Shown one piece after another: positions 23,760-35,625 of a stretch of DNA of 64,000 nucleotides. The notes beneath the pieces were generated by a model, which searched no databases, was not told the DNA's origin, and saw only the letters and a list, made by a program, of their open reading frames with translations. The translations under genes were made by a program, and so were the position numbers. Positions within the stretch are counted from its first letter, which is position 1; every line of letters starts with the position of its first letter. Origin of the DNA: Atopsyche davidsoni (lineage: Eukaryota; Arthropoda; Insecta; Trichoptera; Hydrobiosidae); contig JAILWY010000013.1 of assembly GCA_022113835.1 (NCBI GenBank), positions 14,432,001 to 14,496,000 of the forward strand, given 5' to 3'.

Positions 23760-24120
23760 AGCTCGCGGCGGAAACCCATGAGAATTTAAGCGCTCTCCAG
23801 TGGCGCACAATTAATCTCTAGCCCGCCTATTAGTCTCGCAAGGGCGGCCAGTGGCGGCGCAAGGGCGCTGCACCCATTCCGCTTATTGGCAAACCTTTGA
23901 TGGGCGGGTGCAGCAGTGCCGGGCCGCCCGCGTGAGGGATTATTTTCACTTACGCAATATCCATTAGACGGGAGAGTAAAAAGGAGCCCCATCCCTCAAC
24001 GTCACCCCCGCCCTGTTGCCATGGGGACGCCGCTGTACTTCACTCAGCAGGGATTTGCGCGTGAGCTCACGTTTTAATTCGACACGACAGGTGATATTGT
24101 GCACGCGCTCTGAGAGGGAA
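23760..24120. other. GC-rich island inside the inverted repeat
   Basis: A long CpG-rich block sits in the spacer of the 23.3-24.5 kb inverted repeat. It contains CCTTTGATG near 23893, resembling a TCF/Lef site, and GTTGCCATGGGGAC at 24015-24028, resembling an RFX X-box. No coding signature is seen. Whether the element captured this segment or inserted around it cannot be decided from one copy. Confidence 0.45.
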
Positions 24121-24144
24121 AAGCTTGGCAATTTGAATGTAAAA

Positions 24145-24482
24145 AACCTGTTAGATCAAAATTATTGCGTAAAATGAACATGCCACTTGTCAAGGACATC
24201 ATATTTATAATGACAATCTATTGATTTGCAAGTGTGTTTATTTAAACTGTAATATCATTAACATCAAAACATGAACTGCTTTAAACTAGCTACTACTCAT
24301 GCGCAACATACTTATTTATTTGTTGAACTATATTTTTAATTTAACATTAAAATGTATTATTTCAAGTATAAGGTTTGTTGAATTGAAGTTGGTAAATAAA
24401 AATAGCTGTATTAAATAACGTAGTATTAATCTTTATTTAGGAAGTCGACATAATTAAAATTATTGATGTACATATTTTATCA
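24145..24482 (-). repeat. Right arm of large inverted repeat
   Basis: Complement of the arm at 23258-23614. The outermost part (GTCGACATAATTAAAATTAT, then GTACATATTTTATC) is more diverged than the inner part. No target duplication was identified. Confidence 0.8.
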
Positions 24483-25269
24483 AAAAAAAAATACCTTTCA
24501 TTCATTAATTGTAATTTTATTATTTTCTTTGAATCGATCAAATATTGAATCGCGCATGATTGATAATACAGAGCCTTAAGTATAATTTCTATATATTTAA
24601 AGTGATATTTTATATGCACCTAATAAAATGAAATTAATTTATTTTATTGCATTAAGTGTCTAAAATAATAAATACCAAATAAACTCATTACAATGAATAA
24701 TCAGTATGATATGAAATAAAGATTCCAAATAATTAACAAAACTCTGCAGTGAGCGGTTAAAAAAATTATTAACAATCCCAAAAATCCAGTTTAAAAACAG
24801 CATACAAATTAATTTTCCAAAACAGAATCAAACGTGAAATTTAAGAATTTGTCAGAATTTTTTTCTCCAAAATACACTGGAATTTATGTCAAAAATATTC
24901 CATAAAAATTATAAAAATATATTTCTTTTCACCATTCTTCTTCGTATTACTCAGTTTTGATTACTTTTCTTTAAACCACCTTTAAAAAGTACACTCCTTA
25001 ACCATGTTGCTTTAAAGAATAGCTCTTTTAATAGTAAGAATTTGTTCAATGGATATAAAATATCCCAGTCAAATGTCACTTAAACTTTATAATAACTTTT
25101 ATAAGTTTAAAAAAAATCATCAAATATTCCATTTCGTTTCGAAAACTAATGGAATCAGAGACATTAAATATTAAGTATGTTTTTTTGAAAATCACGCTTT
25201 TTTCAGCAGGTTTTCAGTATTTTCGCTGTTTTAAATATGAAGAAAACTTCGCTAAAATATCATAAATTT
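24483..25269. other. AT-rich stretch, nothing recognised
   Basis: No repeats or frames of note. Confidence 0.5.
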
Positions 25270-25530
25270 CCCATAGCCCCTTGTCGGTCAGAGAAGTCGA
25301 AGGGCCGCGCTGGATAAACTCGACGCCCAAAAAATTTAATTAACTCGGGGCGAGGAAAAAAATGTTGCCGAATTCCCGGCCGGGGGGCATCTTTTTATTA
25401 CCAATGAGTGTTGCTTATTTTTATTTTCCACAAACAGAGAGTTTTTTGAATTTGTATGAAAAATGTTGCCGGGAATAATGATGAAGTGAAAGCAAATCTA
25501 ATTCGGCCGAGCATTAAGCAATTCGCCGGA
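25270..25530. other. GC-rich island
   Basis: Contains GAATTCCCGGCCGGGGGGCA and several ATTTAATTAA / TTAATTAACTC homeodomain-like cores beside GC-rich runs. Confidence 0.4.
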
Positions 25531-26319
25531 ACTCCATTTTTTTTTTTTTGTTGTAATTGTGGATTTTACTTCGTGAGAATAACTGAATCGGCACCTTTCT
25601 TGGATATGGTAATGTGACATTCTGGGCGCTCTTAATGTTCTAGTAGGGCAATTGCTTTGATCATGCTTACAGATAGAGATTAGGTTCTTGAAGGTGTCAT
25701 ATTAATAAAAGTATTATAACAGAAAAAAATCGGTTTTTAACGTACGTTTACAGTATATTTATGTATACTAGGAAAAAATAAATATATCAGTATAGGCCGC
25801 TTCTAACTGAATTGAAAAAAAAATCACTTATTGAAGTACTATTAATAATCATAGATACTTAAGCTATTTTATTTTACATAAAAATATATCAAAAAATTAG
25901 TATCGGATTCAATGTGAATGAAAATTTCTGAAAGCAAAAAAAAAAATTGTTGCAAAATTCAAATAAAATTTATAAGATATCGATTTAAGGTAAACTGTAC
26001 AGTTAAAATGCTTCGTTACTTATAAAATTAGATTTTAATAGTAGTTATTTAAAACCCTTAATAAAAGTAATATTTTGATTCGATGCATTAATCAATTTTA
26101 CAGTTTTATTTCAGAAATTATATTTTAAATATATCTCGCTAATGTCTTGTTAATTCAATAAATTCATATAAGCATACATTAGAATTCTGCATATACTCGT
26201 ATTAAAATATTTATATGAAGTAAAAATAGCAATTCTATTTTATTTTAAGTATACTTAACAAAAGCAGAACACCCCATGTTTATAAAACGCACTGATTTTC
26301 ATTCAGATTTTAATATAGT
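25531..26319. other. AT-rich stretch, nothing recognised
   Basis: AT-rich DNA without supported features. Confidence 0.5.
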
Positions 26320-26615
26320 TTGAATCTGCACTCGGGTGCCGTGAATTTGAAATACGGATCTAATACATCGCATGCAACATGGGAGCGGAGTCCACATCAA
26401 AAATATAAATTATTAAGCATTTCATCGCCATCTTTATCTCGGCGGGGATTCTCACAAATCCGCTACAAATAATGCAGTCTGGCAGCAGATACAAAAAGCT
26501 CTGCTTCTGGCATAAATCACAGCTGCAGCTGCAGGGGTCGGCACATGCAGTCCCGGGGTGCAGAATAACAATCATCCCCAAAGGTTGCGAACCCCGGGGA
26601 TTGCAACAGAGAATA
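26320..26615. other. GC-rich island
   Basis: Contains the PvuII-type repeat CAGCTGCAGCTGCAGG near 26520 (E-box-like CAGCTG twice) and GGCGGGGATT. No coding signal. Confidence 0.4.
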
Positions 26616-28139
26616 TCAAACCTGAACTGCGCTATAAAATACAGCCTTCAATTTTAAAATATTTTAAAGATTTTTACTGGCATGCTTTCGAGAAAATATT
26701 TTTTTTTACGTTTATGTTAGAAATAAAATATTGTGTCCGAGATAACGTATTACGATATACGTATACGATAGTCGATTGTAAATATTATATAAAATTGTTT
26801 TTATAGATTTTGTAGTCACATTGCTAGTACTTTTTGGGCGTGGTAATATTATTCTGAATAAACTGTATTAAAGTTTGACGAAAAATGAAATCGTTTAAAA
26901 AAAATTCTTAGTTATGCAGATTATTTGAAACCACGTCATTAAAGATATTAAATTTTTTTAAAATTAAAACTAAAGATTTTATGTTTATGTGTTCATAACA
27001 TGAAAATAAAGCAGTTGTTAATCTTAAAAAAATACGTGATAATACCTTTTTATACGTTTGTTCTAAATAATCCCATGTAGCATTAAATAAACATTGAAAA
27101 AACAAAATGCTACTCATAAATAAAAAATAGGTCATTGATTTATTAAAAAAAAATAGTTTTAAGCGCTAACGGTGATCCAGCGGCGTTATAAGAATATAAA
27201 CTTTCTATTTATCTTTATTCATAGAAGTTTTCCTTGGTGAACAAAAGTTTATTTTGAAGTGCCATCAATCTTTCGTATAAACATAGGTAGACCATTTTCC
27301 ACCATGAAGTTTATTCGATTTATCAATGGATTACCTTTTCTGCACGGCGGTACACCCTTTTTAAAACTGTTTTTTATTATTATTATTATTAAAAATTGTC
27401 TAAAAAATAAATTATATTCTAATAATAAATTTAAGTCATTTTTTTTCTTCTAAATAATAAAATAAACTTGTTTGAAATATCAAAAAATATGTAGCGTCAT
27501 ATATAAGAAAAAGGTATTTTCTGATGAATCTTATAAAATATTTTGTAAGCCAATGGTGTATGTTTATACATAAACAAAAAGACAATGTGGTTCCAATGAA
27601 TTTAGTTAGAATTATTAGATGTCTTTAGGTTCAAGCACAGTAAACATTATATATATTTATAGATTATTTTGTGTGCAACAAATAGAAAACCGGAAAATCC
27701 AGATACAATCGTAGTTAGCTTTGGCTGCTTTATCTGTATGTTTACCTGTCTTCTTTGTTAGCTTCCTCCTTATCTTACTTAGTAAGTCTAATTATAGACT
27801 TCTCGTCATGAAATTGACATTAAAATGAATCCCAGTTTTTTCAAATAACAAGTGGCTTAAATTCTTTAAAATTATTAAGTACTTATAACGAAACAAGCCC
27901 GAAAACAATTTTAAATGGAATGAAAGCTGTAGACATTGATCTTGTAGCGTTCCGAGAAATTAAAAAGAAGAACGAAGTAATTAAAAGTTTTAGCATCAAT
28001 TTGCTTAAGTACTTGAATAATTACAAATCCGCTTTAATAATCCCGAATTAGACTTTGATGCCTTCAGCTTGCCACGATTATCGAAATAATTTCATAATAT
28101 TATACTCAAACAGAGAACAAATTTCTAACATCGATTTCC
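26616..28139. other. AT-rich stretch, nothing recognised
   Basis: Includes a short (ATT)n tract near 27373. Nothing else is supported. Confidence 0.5.
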
Positions 28140-28312
28140 GATTGAACAGAAGAGGGCGGGTGATTTGAATATACGGAAAGTTAGTTTTGGTGGATGGGTC
28201 CGTATCATCGATTCTCGATTTACGATTCAGTAACAGGGGATGGGGGTGGATTATGGGGTGGGGCGCCCGAGCACGACTGCCCCGGGCCCTGTGCTCTCGG
28301 AAGGGACTCATG
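28140..28312. other. GC-rich island
   Basis: Contains GGGGTGGGGCGCCCGAGCAC and two related ATCGAT(T/T)-CGATTT runs. A possible 27-nt exon on the minus strand lies 50 bp to the right. Confidence 0.35.
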
Positions 28313-28364
28313 AGAGGTTTCAGGAATATTTGAATATGACTCTCCGTAATTCTAATACACTTAC

Positions 28365-28391
28365 CTTTATCGTGTTTCAGCTGCGTTATCT
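28365..28391 (-). other. Possible 27-nt microexon
   Basis: On the minus strand, TTTTATCATACAG precedes and GTAAGTG follows a 27-nt block that would encode nine residues (EITQLKHDK with a split first and last codon). Splice-like signals this close can occur by chance. Confidence 0.12.
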
Positions 28392-28878
28392 CTGTATGAT
28401 AAAATAGTTTATGTGATTTCGGTTATTGGATATGTCGCAGCGTGTCTTCGGGAGTAAATTTCAACATTGTATTCGGGGCTGAATCTTCAGGATAGCGATA
28501 TGAAAACTCCATGACGCAACGTCTTTTTGACTCTTTTGGTAATTTTTTTACAGTATTTTTTAAACTTGAATTAACCCGAAAAGACATAATCGATATTTGA
28601 TAGATCTTTATACAAATCAATACTGAGTAAAAAATGCACTTGTGTTTTGTATTTAAAACAAATAATACATAACTTAAACTCATGTGTGTATTTTAAACAA
28701 ATATGTGTACTTCTTATAATTACCTCAAAAAAAAAACCGACTAAACCTTTTATGACGAGAACTCTCACAAATTCAATTTCTCGTTATTTACTACCTTGTG
28801 GACTTTTTTTAATTTACCCAGTCTGTAGAGAAGCTTATAAGTTTTTAGTATTTTTAACTTTTTATTAAAAAAATCATT

Positions 28879-29142
28879 ATTACTAATATGATTAGGCATA
28901 TTAGTTCACACGATTAAAGAAATTCTTAGAAAAATGTCACCGTGATTTGTGTGGGATTTGAACCCACATCCCCAAGCTTACATCCAAGAATCACATCCAT
29001 TAATCGAGAATTTTTAACAATCATACTCTACATATGAACCAATGTGCCCAGGCCAACTAATGTGCCTAATTAGTAATAATATAATATACCCATAATGAGT
29101 AATAAATACGCATCTGATTGACGTTCAATCCAAAAAATAGAC
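28879..29142 (-). mobile_element. tRNA-headed SINE-like element, head partly deleted
   Basis: Perfect 12-bp direct repeats AAAAAAATCATT flank it at 28867-28878 and 29143-29154. The minus strand keeps the acceptor 3' side and the T arm (GGATGTGGGTTCAAATCCCA) but lacks the D-arm region. The left edge ATTACTAATATGATTAGG and the right tail module ending AATCCAAAAAATAGAC are shared with the 54.3- and 62.5-kb copies. Confidence 0.85.
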
Positions 29143-29229
29143 AAAAAAATCATTGCTATCCATTTTAAAATAATTTTCAAATGTATTTATATCTTATCGT
29201 TTTATTAAAAAAAAAAAAAAAAAAAACTA

Positions 29230-29535
29230 AAATAAGCGGTTTAATTCTTAGCGCAGAATCTGTCTCTTTCACCGGATTCTTGGGTTCTTTCTTAGCTGGG
29301 GGAAGACGGCCAGCGTAAAAATTTGTCACAGTAACTCTTGGAGACAGGTCCGCGGACGGCAGTCTGTCCGATTTAATGGACACACGGCGAGGGCTGATGG
29401 CCATCGACAAGCACGGGGCAGGTACTGCCTTCAGCCCCCGCACCCCTGTCGGGGGGGGGTGCTCCCTCGGCGCCCTCCCGCCCCCCCCCCGAGGTGCAGC
29501 TGACGAAGGCACAAAGATCCCGCGAAGGGTGTTTT
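29230..29535. other. GC-rich island with facing G and C homopolymers
   Basis: GTCGGGGGGGGGTGCTCCCT at about 29448 is followed by a run of ten C at 29481-29490; these can pair as a hairpin. A poly(A) run of about 20 precedes the island at 29208. The runs are also places where assembly errors are likely. Confidence 0.5.
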
Positions 29536-31699
29536 GGAAGTATGAAATAATTTTTTTCTTTATTTTTTGTGATTTTTATAAATTGATTATTATATATATT
29601 GAATTTTTTTTTTTTTTGTTGAACACGACTTAAAATTTATACAAATTGTACAATCAAATGAAAAAATTTATAAAATTAAGGCTTTTTTTACTAATGCTTT
29701 CAAAATAATCATCTTAAGTTTTTTTCTAGTCCGTTTTGCGAAAAATCGAAAAAAAATTGATACATCCCTTCTTCCGAACAGAATACATTTTTTTTTTTAT
29801 TAATTTACTATTAATATGAAAAATATGTATTTTTCCGATAAAAGTGTAGGAATTTGGAGATTCGTCATGTCCCTTTTCCAAGAGTCCTAAACATTTAAAA
29901 GTCTTTTTTTAATTGGAATTAAAAGATTAAATAAATACCCTGTGCGATATATTATTTTAAAAATTTAAAGAAAAATCTTTAACAAACAAAGGTTTTAAAA
30001 AGTAGTCATTTTATCCAATTTTTCAACATCTTTAAGATTTTATTTTACCCTGAAAATGGAAGCAACTGCCTTAAGTCACTTACTTACTTTTGAAGTAAAT
30101 AATATCGTCATAACAAAGAAAAAAAGTTGTTTAATATTGAAGAATAGTTATTTTTGACGAGTTATTTAACTAATATTAATAATATTTAGTCAAACAAATT
30201 AATAAAGATCTGAAGGCAAACTGAAAATAAAAAACATGCTTAGTAGGTATGAATCCTTTTCTGTGAATTTAATTATGACATATGTTGACAAACGCAAAAT
30301 ATTTTGTACAAGTATTTTGTAAGAATAAGCTTTGCTATTAAGCCAGATTAAAAATAAATACTTGTTATAGAAACATCATTTATAAACTATTCATGTGAAT
30401 CCACATTTATTAAAAGTATTATTACATGATTCGGAATCTCAAATGAAATGGTATTCACCTGGCTAGAAATATAAGATCGGTTGAATTTTTCCAGGGAGTA
30501 TTTTGCAAAGAACTTGAATCACCCCAACACTCTTTGTAAAAATATGTGGGGTGTTTTTCTTAGACGAGAGACACGTTACTTTTATTGTATCTCTCTTAAG
30601 GTACTTTTTAATCCCATTTTCTATTTCTAAAAGACTACCGCACAGAGCCCAGACAGACCTAGAAAACTTTTTAAAGAGAGCAATGTTTTTAAAAATCTCT
30701 TTACACAATCTTAACAAGGTTTCATGTGCGGATTTCTCATTTTATTTCTCATGAGATTTCTAAAAAAAAATAAATCGTTTCACATTCATAAATGTCGTTA
30801 AAATCGCTACAAATTGCCAATCTTAGCACTTCATGGTGGTGGTATATATGTATCTCACAAATTCAGACAAATTTATTAAAATTATATTTGTTTTACGCAA
30901 ACTTAAATATTATAAAATAATGATTCTATATTCCAAGCTATGTGATTAATACTGCATTCTGCCATTACCCTTACTCTTGTTTTCTATCATACTGAACACC
31001 AAACTAAAGGTTAGACTAATTACTTTGTCCTACCTTATAGTGACAGACAAGAAATTTAACCGTGTAAATTAGACTTTATCAATAAGTACCATTCTTAGCT
31101 AAATATATAATTTTGTCTTGATTATTTTATATATATTGATGAAATTAAGTAAAGTATTGTCTTACAATGTATTTAAATATATATCTGTAACGCAATGTGG
31201 TTTGTGTAATGTGTATGCAAAAATATATATAATCTTTTTTAATTCAGTTTTTAATTATAAAAGGTTGTATCCATTTCAATCATAATAAATGAACTAACTA
31301 GAAGATCATCAAAACTACATGATGCTTAAAGCCCATAAAATAATTAAAACTGTATTACTATCATTATTTATGCTTAATCTTGTATTTAAACACAAATTTA
31401 TATCGTGTTTCTGCATTAACATTACTGAGTTTATTTTTTTACTCATTAAAAAAATTTATATATTCGAAAAATTTCATTACAAATAAAATTTGGCTGTCTT
31501 GAAATTTGAATATTAAATAATAAATAAAATTCACGATGCTTTACAAATATTTATTTCATATATTTTATTAACATACAACTGTATTTAATATCAATGAATA
31601 TTCTTGAAGCCTCATATTCATTTTGCAGCATCATTAACCCAGCCATTTATAAAGCAACCTCATTAATCAATAATAATTACCATAAAGACCATCATCAAT
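29536..31699. other. AT-rich stretch, nothing recognised
   Basis: A long AT-rich interval. A patch at 30430-30740 gives short overlapping frames on both strands that I consider accidental. Confidence 0.5.
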
Positions 31700-31920
31700 T
31701 CCTCCACCATGAAGACACCACAAGCAGAAAGCCACAATAGGAGGGGGTAGAGTGCATCTGACTTGGAGAGAGTAGGTGGAAGACTTCAGGACTGCATTCT
31801 TGACAGGATCCATTTGTCATCCTGAAGGGTGCACCGGCGGAAGCAGAATCCATCACGCCAGATAAAAGTCTCCATCAGAGAGACAGACAATTCTGTCTTG
31901 CTTCGATCCTCTTTGAACAA
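31700..31920. other. Mixed-composition island
   Basis: Purine-rich block with ACAATAGGAGGGGGTAGAGT and GGGTGCACCGGCGGAAGCAG. It lies just upstream of the second Helitron and outside its end. Confidence 0.35.
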
Positions 31921-32103
31921 ATTCCATCTTTGGTGTAAAATCCAGGTTGTTTGATAATCTGATCTGCTTTTTTTTACCGATGCTTCGAAATTATGATGTA
32001 CAAAAGTATATCATGAATACACATTTAATATGCTTCAAAGGCAAACGAATTTGCTTTTAGTAAACGCTTACAAAAATATATGTAAGTTCTCTCCATAAAA
32101 CAA

Positions 32104-32774
32104 TCTACTATAATAATAGCCATTGTATGTGTGTATGTTTTATTTTTTTGTTCTCTATAGAATATCTTAAAAGATACAACGCTGATTTTTTGCATGTAAG
32201 TTCAGTAAATTTTTTCGCAGTTATGAGCCGCATTTCAAGACGATAGGATAATATTTTCATTCATTAACTAATTAAATAAAACTATTAAATATGCTTAATG
32301 TACGAGTTAACTGATTCTGTTGTTCACAGCGAGAATTTCAAATTTAGAATTTTTACAAAAAAACAAAATATGATGCTTCTAAGAAATTTCCAGTTTATAT
32401 CAGCTTGACACATGTATCAATTTTATTTTTTAGTTGCATTAGAAATTATTAATCACATCATTAATAACTTAAAATGCCTCCTAAAAAATAGCACCGTCTA
32501 CGCACAGCAAACGTAATTAAAAAAGAATAGCACAATTGAACGCGATAAAGACTGCATCTAATAAAGAACAGTGCAGTGAAAGTGATTCGTTGTTTGTGAC
32601 ACGAAATGTGATATATCCTAGAATGGCTTTGCTTTCGAAATTAATATCCGGTTATTCAAAATATATGTGTACAAAATGAAATCAAATATTCATCTAATTG
32701 TCAGTCAAAAATATGTTCAAACACTATTGCATCGTCCATCGAATACGTCATTTTATGACGAGCTACATTTCTAG
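32104..32774 (+). mobile_element. Non-autonomous Helitron, copy 2, with Rep N-terminal remnant
   Basis: It starts TCTACTATAATAATAGCC, ends CTAG, and lies between A (32103) and T (32775). The 3' hairpin is CGTCAT-TTT-ATGACG at 32746-32760. It is 671 bp long because about 230 bp at roughly 32252-32500, absent from copy 1, remains here. That segment ends with ATGCCTCCTAAAAAATAGCA, reading MPPKK-stop-HRLRTANVIKKE, followed in a shifted frame by AQLNAIKTASNKEQCSESDS. MPPKK-type basic starts are common in Helitron replication proteins, so this looks like the broken beginning of a Rep/Hel gene fused to the 3' end. No Rep or helicase motifs remain. Confidence 0.88.
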
Positions 32775-33004
32775 TATAATTATAAAACTGACATAAATCT
32801 AAATTTTCATTTTGGAACATCTCAAAATATATTGTTTTAAAATCAGTTCAGACGTTTATTTTAGTAAAAGTTTCACAGAAAACCTAGATGGATTTTTTAT
32901 TTTTCGTCAATGAATTCCCTTATGAAACGATGAGAATTTTCGCTACATTTTATAGCACTGCTAAAGCACTAACACTGGATGGAGAAAAATTCATTATATT
33001 TAAT

Positions 33005-33300
33005 ATTTAATAATCGTTCGTGAAAACGTGTGTTCAGGCATCGAGTGGACTCGAATGATTCTCAAGAGGGACTCGGAGGGCCCCGTCGCCGTGTTTGATC
33101 AGGCTCCCTCAAAGGGCCCTCCCGGGCTGATTGTTTCAGCTGCACAGGAAAGAGGCTTCGAGGAAACCGACTGGAGGAAATAAAACCAGGCGGAGGGAGC
33201 GGCACTCTGCGGCCATTGTGTTTGCATATTTATTGTCAAAAAAGAAACCAATGCCTTGGGAATAAATTTCCTTTTGAGGTAAGCATTTTTTCTCACAGCC
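33005..33300. other. GC-rich island
   Basis: Contains GGCCCCGTCGCCGTGTTTGA and GGGCCCTCCCGGGCTGATTG. No repeat signature or coding signal. Confidence 0.4.
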
Positions 33301-34686
33301 GAGAGTGTTTAACATGAAATATCGTTTTGAGATTCTGTTTGGTCATTTTCTCCCGCTTATATATATATTTTTTACATGTTTCTGCGTCGAATACTCCTCT
33401 CGGCGCATAAAGAATGTTACACATTCTTTATTTTGTTTTTCAATTTCGGTCGGCTTATGTGCACGGAAATAGAGTAGATAAAATGGCGCTCGCTTCTTCA
33501 AAGGTGTTGTGAATAATGAGATGTTATTTTATATTTTACACTCTTCCTTAATGCGGAAAGAACTGCGAAATATTAACTTTCTTCGTCTTTCCCACCCTCT
33601 TAGCATTTCTTTTCAAATTATAGTATATCTTTTGAAAGTGTATTCAATTATCTTTAAAACTCTAATAAACATTTATTTTTTATTTTATAATGTAAAAACA
33701 TGACATGATATTCAAATAGAAAATATTTCTTTATATTATAATTAAAAACCAATTTTACTATTATTACTTTATAATTAAATGCAGTAATGATTTGTATTAT
33801 ACATCCCAAGAATAACTGTATTATATTTATTTTTTTTAATTAAATACCTGCAGAAATCGACAATGTTGAGCTTCCTAAAATTAACTAATGTTATTTGTAT
33901 TTAAAAATTCAGATTTCAATAAATTTATCTAATGAACAACTTAATTAAATTGATTAAAAAATTGTATTTGTGTAATTGAATGAAAAATTATATTTGTCGA
34001 GTTTCAACTTTGCAGAATTCCATAATGACTAATACAGATATTCACGACAACTGACTTTTTAAAAAAAATTAAACTTATTTCACCTTAAATTGAAAAAACA
34101 AAAAATGTTTTTGGCTAAGGTTTCAACACAGTCACAACGCAATCATCTGTAATAGTTTCTAATCGCTTACCCGCCTCATCTCACATTTCCGGCACTCTAC
34201 CTTGTACAAGGGTGGTAAATATACTACAATTTATATTCTCTAAATATAAGTACACCCCACTCTCATAGAATTTATATTAAGGACTTAAACCCGTTCTTCA
34301 GTTTACTCTTCCACGTTTTAAATAATTATGCATTTTTATTTATTGGTAAAAATCCAGCATCACAAATTGCAGCTCATAAATAAAAGACATCCCAAATTTT
34401 AATCAGAAACAATATTCTACAAGGAGGATTGCTCTTAATAGCCAAGCTTCCCAAGAGAAATGCGAAAAATGTCTTCGTCGCACGGTGCAGGGCTGTTTAA
34501 TATATTACAGTACTGCATTTGGATGAAGCAGAAATATTGCAACGTTAAACCAAAATACGAGGCTTGTAACTGAATTCGTTATTTATGCTGTACGATGAGC
34601 TCTGACATTTGATTAATTCGATTCTTAATTCAGATATGATCTTGCTATTTGTCCCTAGATACCTTAAATAAATATTGCATGTTACT
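33301..34686. other. AT-rich stretch, nothing recognised
   Basis: AT-rich DNA. A direct repeat AGAATGTTACACATTCTT near 33410 is a small palindrome (GAATGT-ACATTC). Confidence 0.45.
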
Positions 34687-34694
34687 TGTTAAAC

Positions 34695-35157
34695 CATAAG
34701 TTCCCAAACTATTTTATCCCGTCGACCCCTTGTCGAGTTTTCCTGTTTTTCGTAGACCCCTGTCTTTCTAATATTTAATTTTTATAACATTCGTCAACTT
34801 CAAACATATTTTTGACATCTGATATACAGGGTGCGCCATATTTTATGTTGGTATGTAAACATTAAATATCTTTGACATTTATCAACCGATTGACTCAAAT
34901 AAACATGTATTAAAACAATAATTCAATACAATTTTAACCATGCTTCACACTGAAACAACGACGCTGTACATTAAAAATAGTCGTTCAGTTGTGTTAACTC
35001 AACGTGCATATTGTGGCCAACATGGCCAATGGGATCCACTCTTGTAGACCTCCATTTACAGTTCGTGGACCCCCAATTTAATTTTTCGCTGTCATCGACC
35101 CCTTGCAGGGCAGAATCGACCTCTGGGAGTCGATATTGACCACTTTGGGAACCTATG
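34695..35157. mobile_element. Non-autonomous hAT element
   Basis: Terminal inverted repeats CATAAGTTCCCAAACT at the left and the complement of CATAGGTTCCCAAAGT at the right match at 14 of 16 positions. A perfect 8-bp target duplication TGTTAAAC lies at 34687-34694 and 35158-35165, as expected for hAT. Both subterminal regions carry GTCGACCCCTTG / CATCGACCCCTTGCAGG motifs. There is no transposase. A mariner-like fragment is nested inside and has probably replaced part of the interior. Confidence 0.92.
34827..35049 (+). pseudogene. Mariner-like transposase N-terminal fragment nested in the hAT
   Basis: After a TA dinucleotide the sequence CAGGGTGCGCCATATTTTAT resembles a mariner-type end. A frame from 34940 reads MLHTETTTLYIKNSRSVVLT, then QRAYCGQHGQWDPLL and a stop. 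The YIKN-SVV-TQRAY pattern is typical of the first helix-turn-helix of mariner transposases. The rest of the gene and the right end are missing. Confidence 0.55.
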
Positions 35158-35369
35158 TGTTAAACTGTATCTACATGATTTTCAGGAGTTCAGCATGTCA
35201 TTTTTTAATTCAGTTTGATTCGAGAAGCTTCACAAAGAAATGTAGGAAGGAAACATGTTTATGAAGAATAACATTGTTATAAAAAAATGAAAAATGTGAG
35301 ATTGAAAATTATTTTTATAAGATAACAACGAGGAAACTATGATTAGGTATTGCGAACAACTAGTTCAAC

Positions 35370-35625
35370 CCTCTCTTGTAAGCCCGGGGTGGACAATGCG
35401 CGCGGCGGGTGGGCGCTTATCTCGACCGCTTCCGCCCCCGCCCAGCCTGATACTTTAATCATATTTTGACACCCTTTGATGGCCGTAAAATATTGTTCCG
35501 TCCGTTTAGGGCGGCGGTAATCAGCGTTAAGGGAGACTGTGATTAATTAACGGCGCCGTTAAGTGAGGCGGCCCGAGAAGCAGTCCTGAGCAAGTTTTAA
35601 TTGAGATTCCCATTTTAAGTTCTGT
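35370..35625. other. GC-rich island
   Basis: Contains ACCCTTTGATGGCCG (TCF/Lef-like core, as in the 23.9-kb island), GGGCGGCGGTAATCAGCGTT and GATTAATTAACGGCGCCGTT. Confidence 0.45.
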
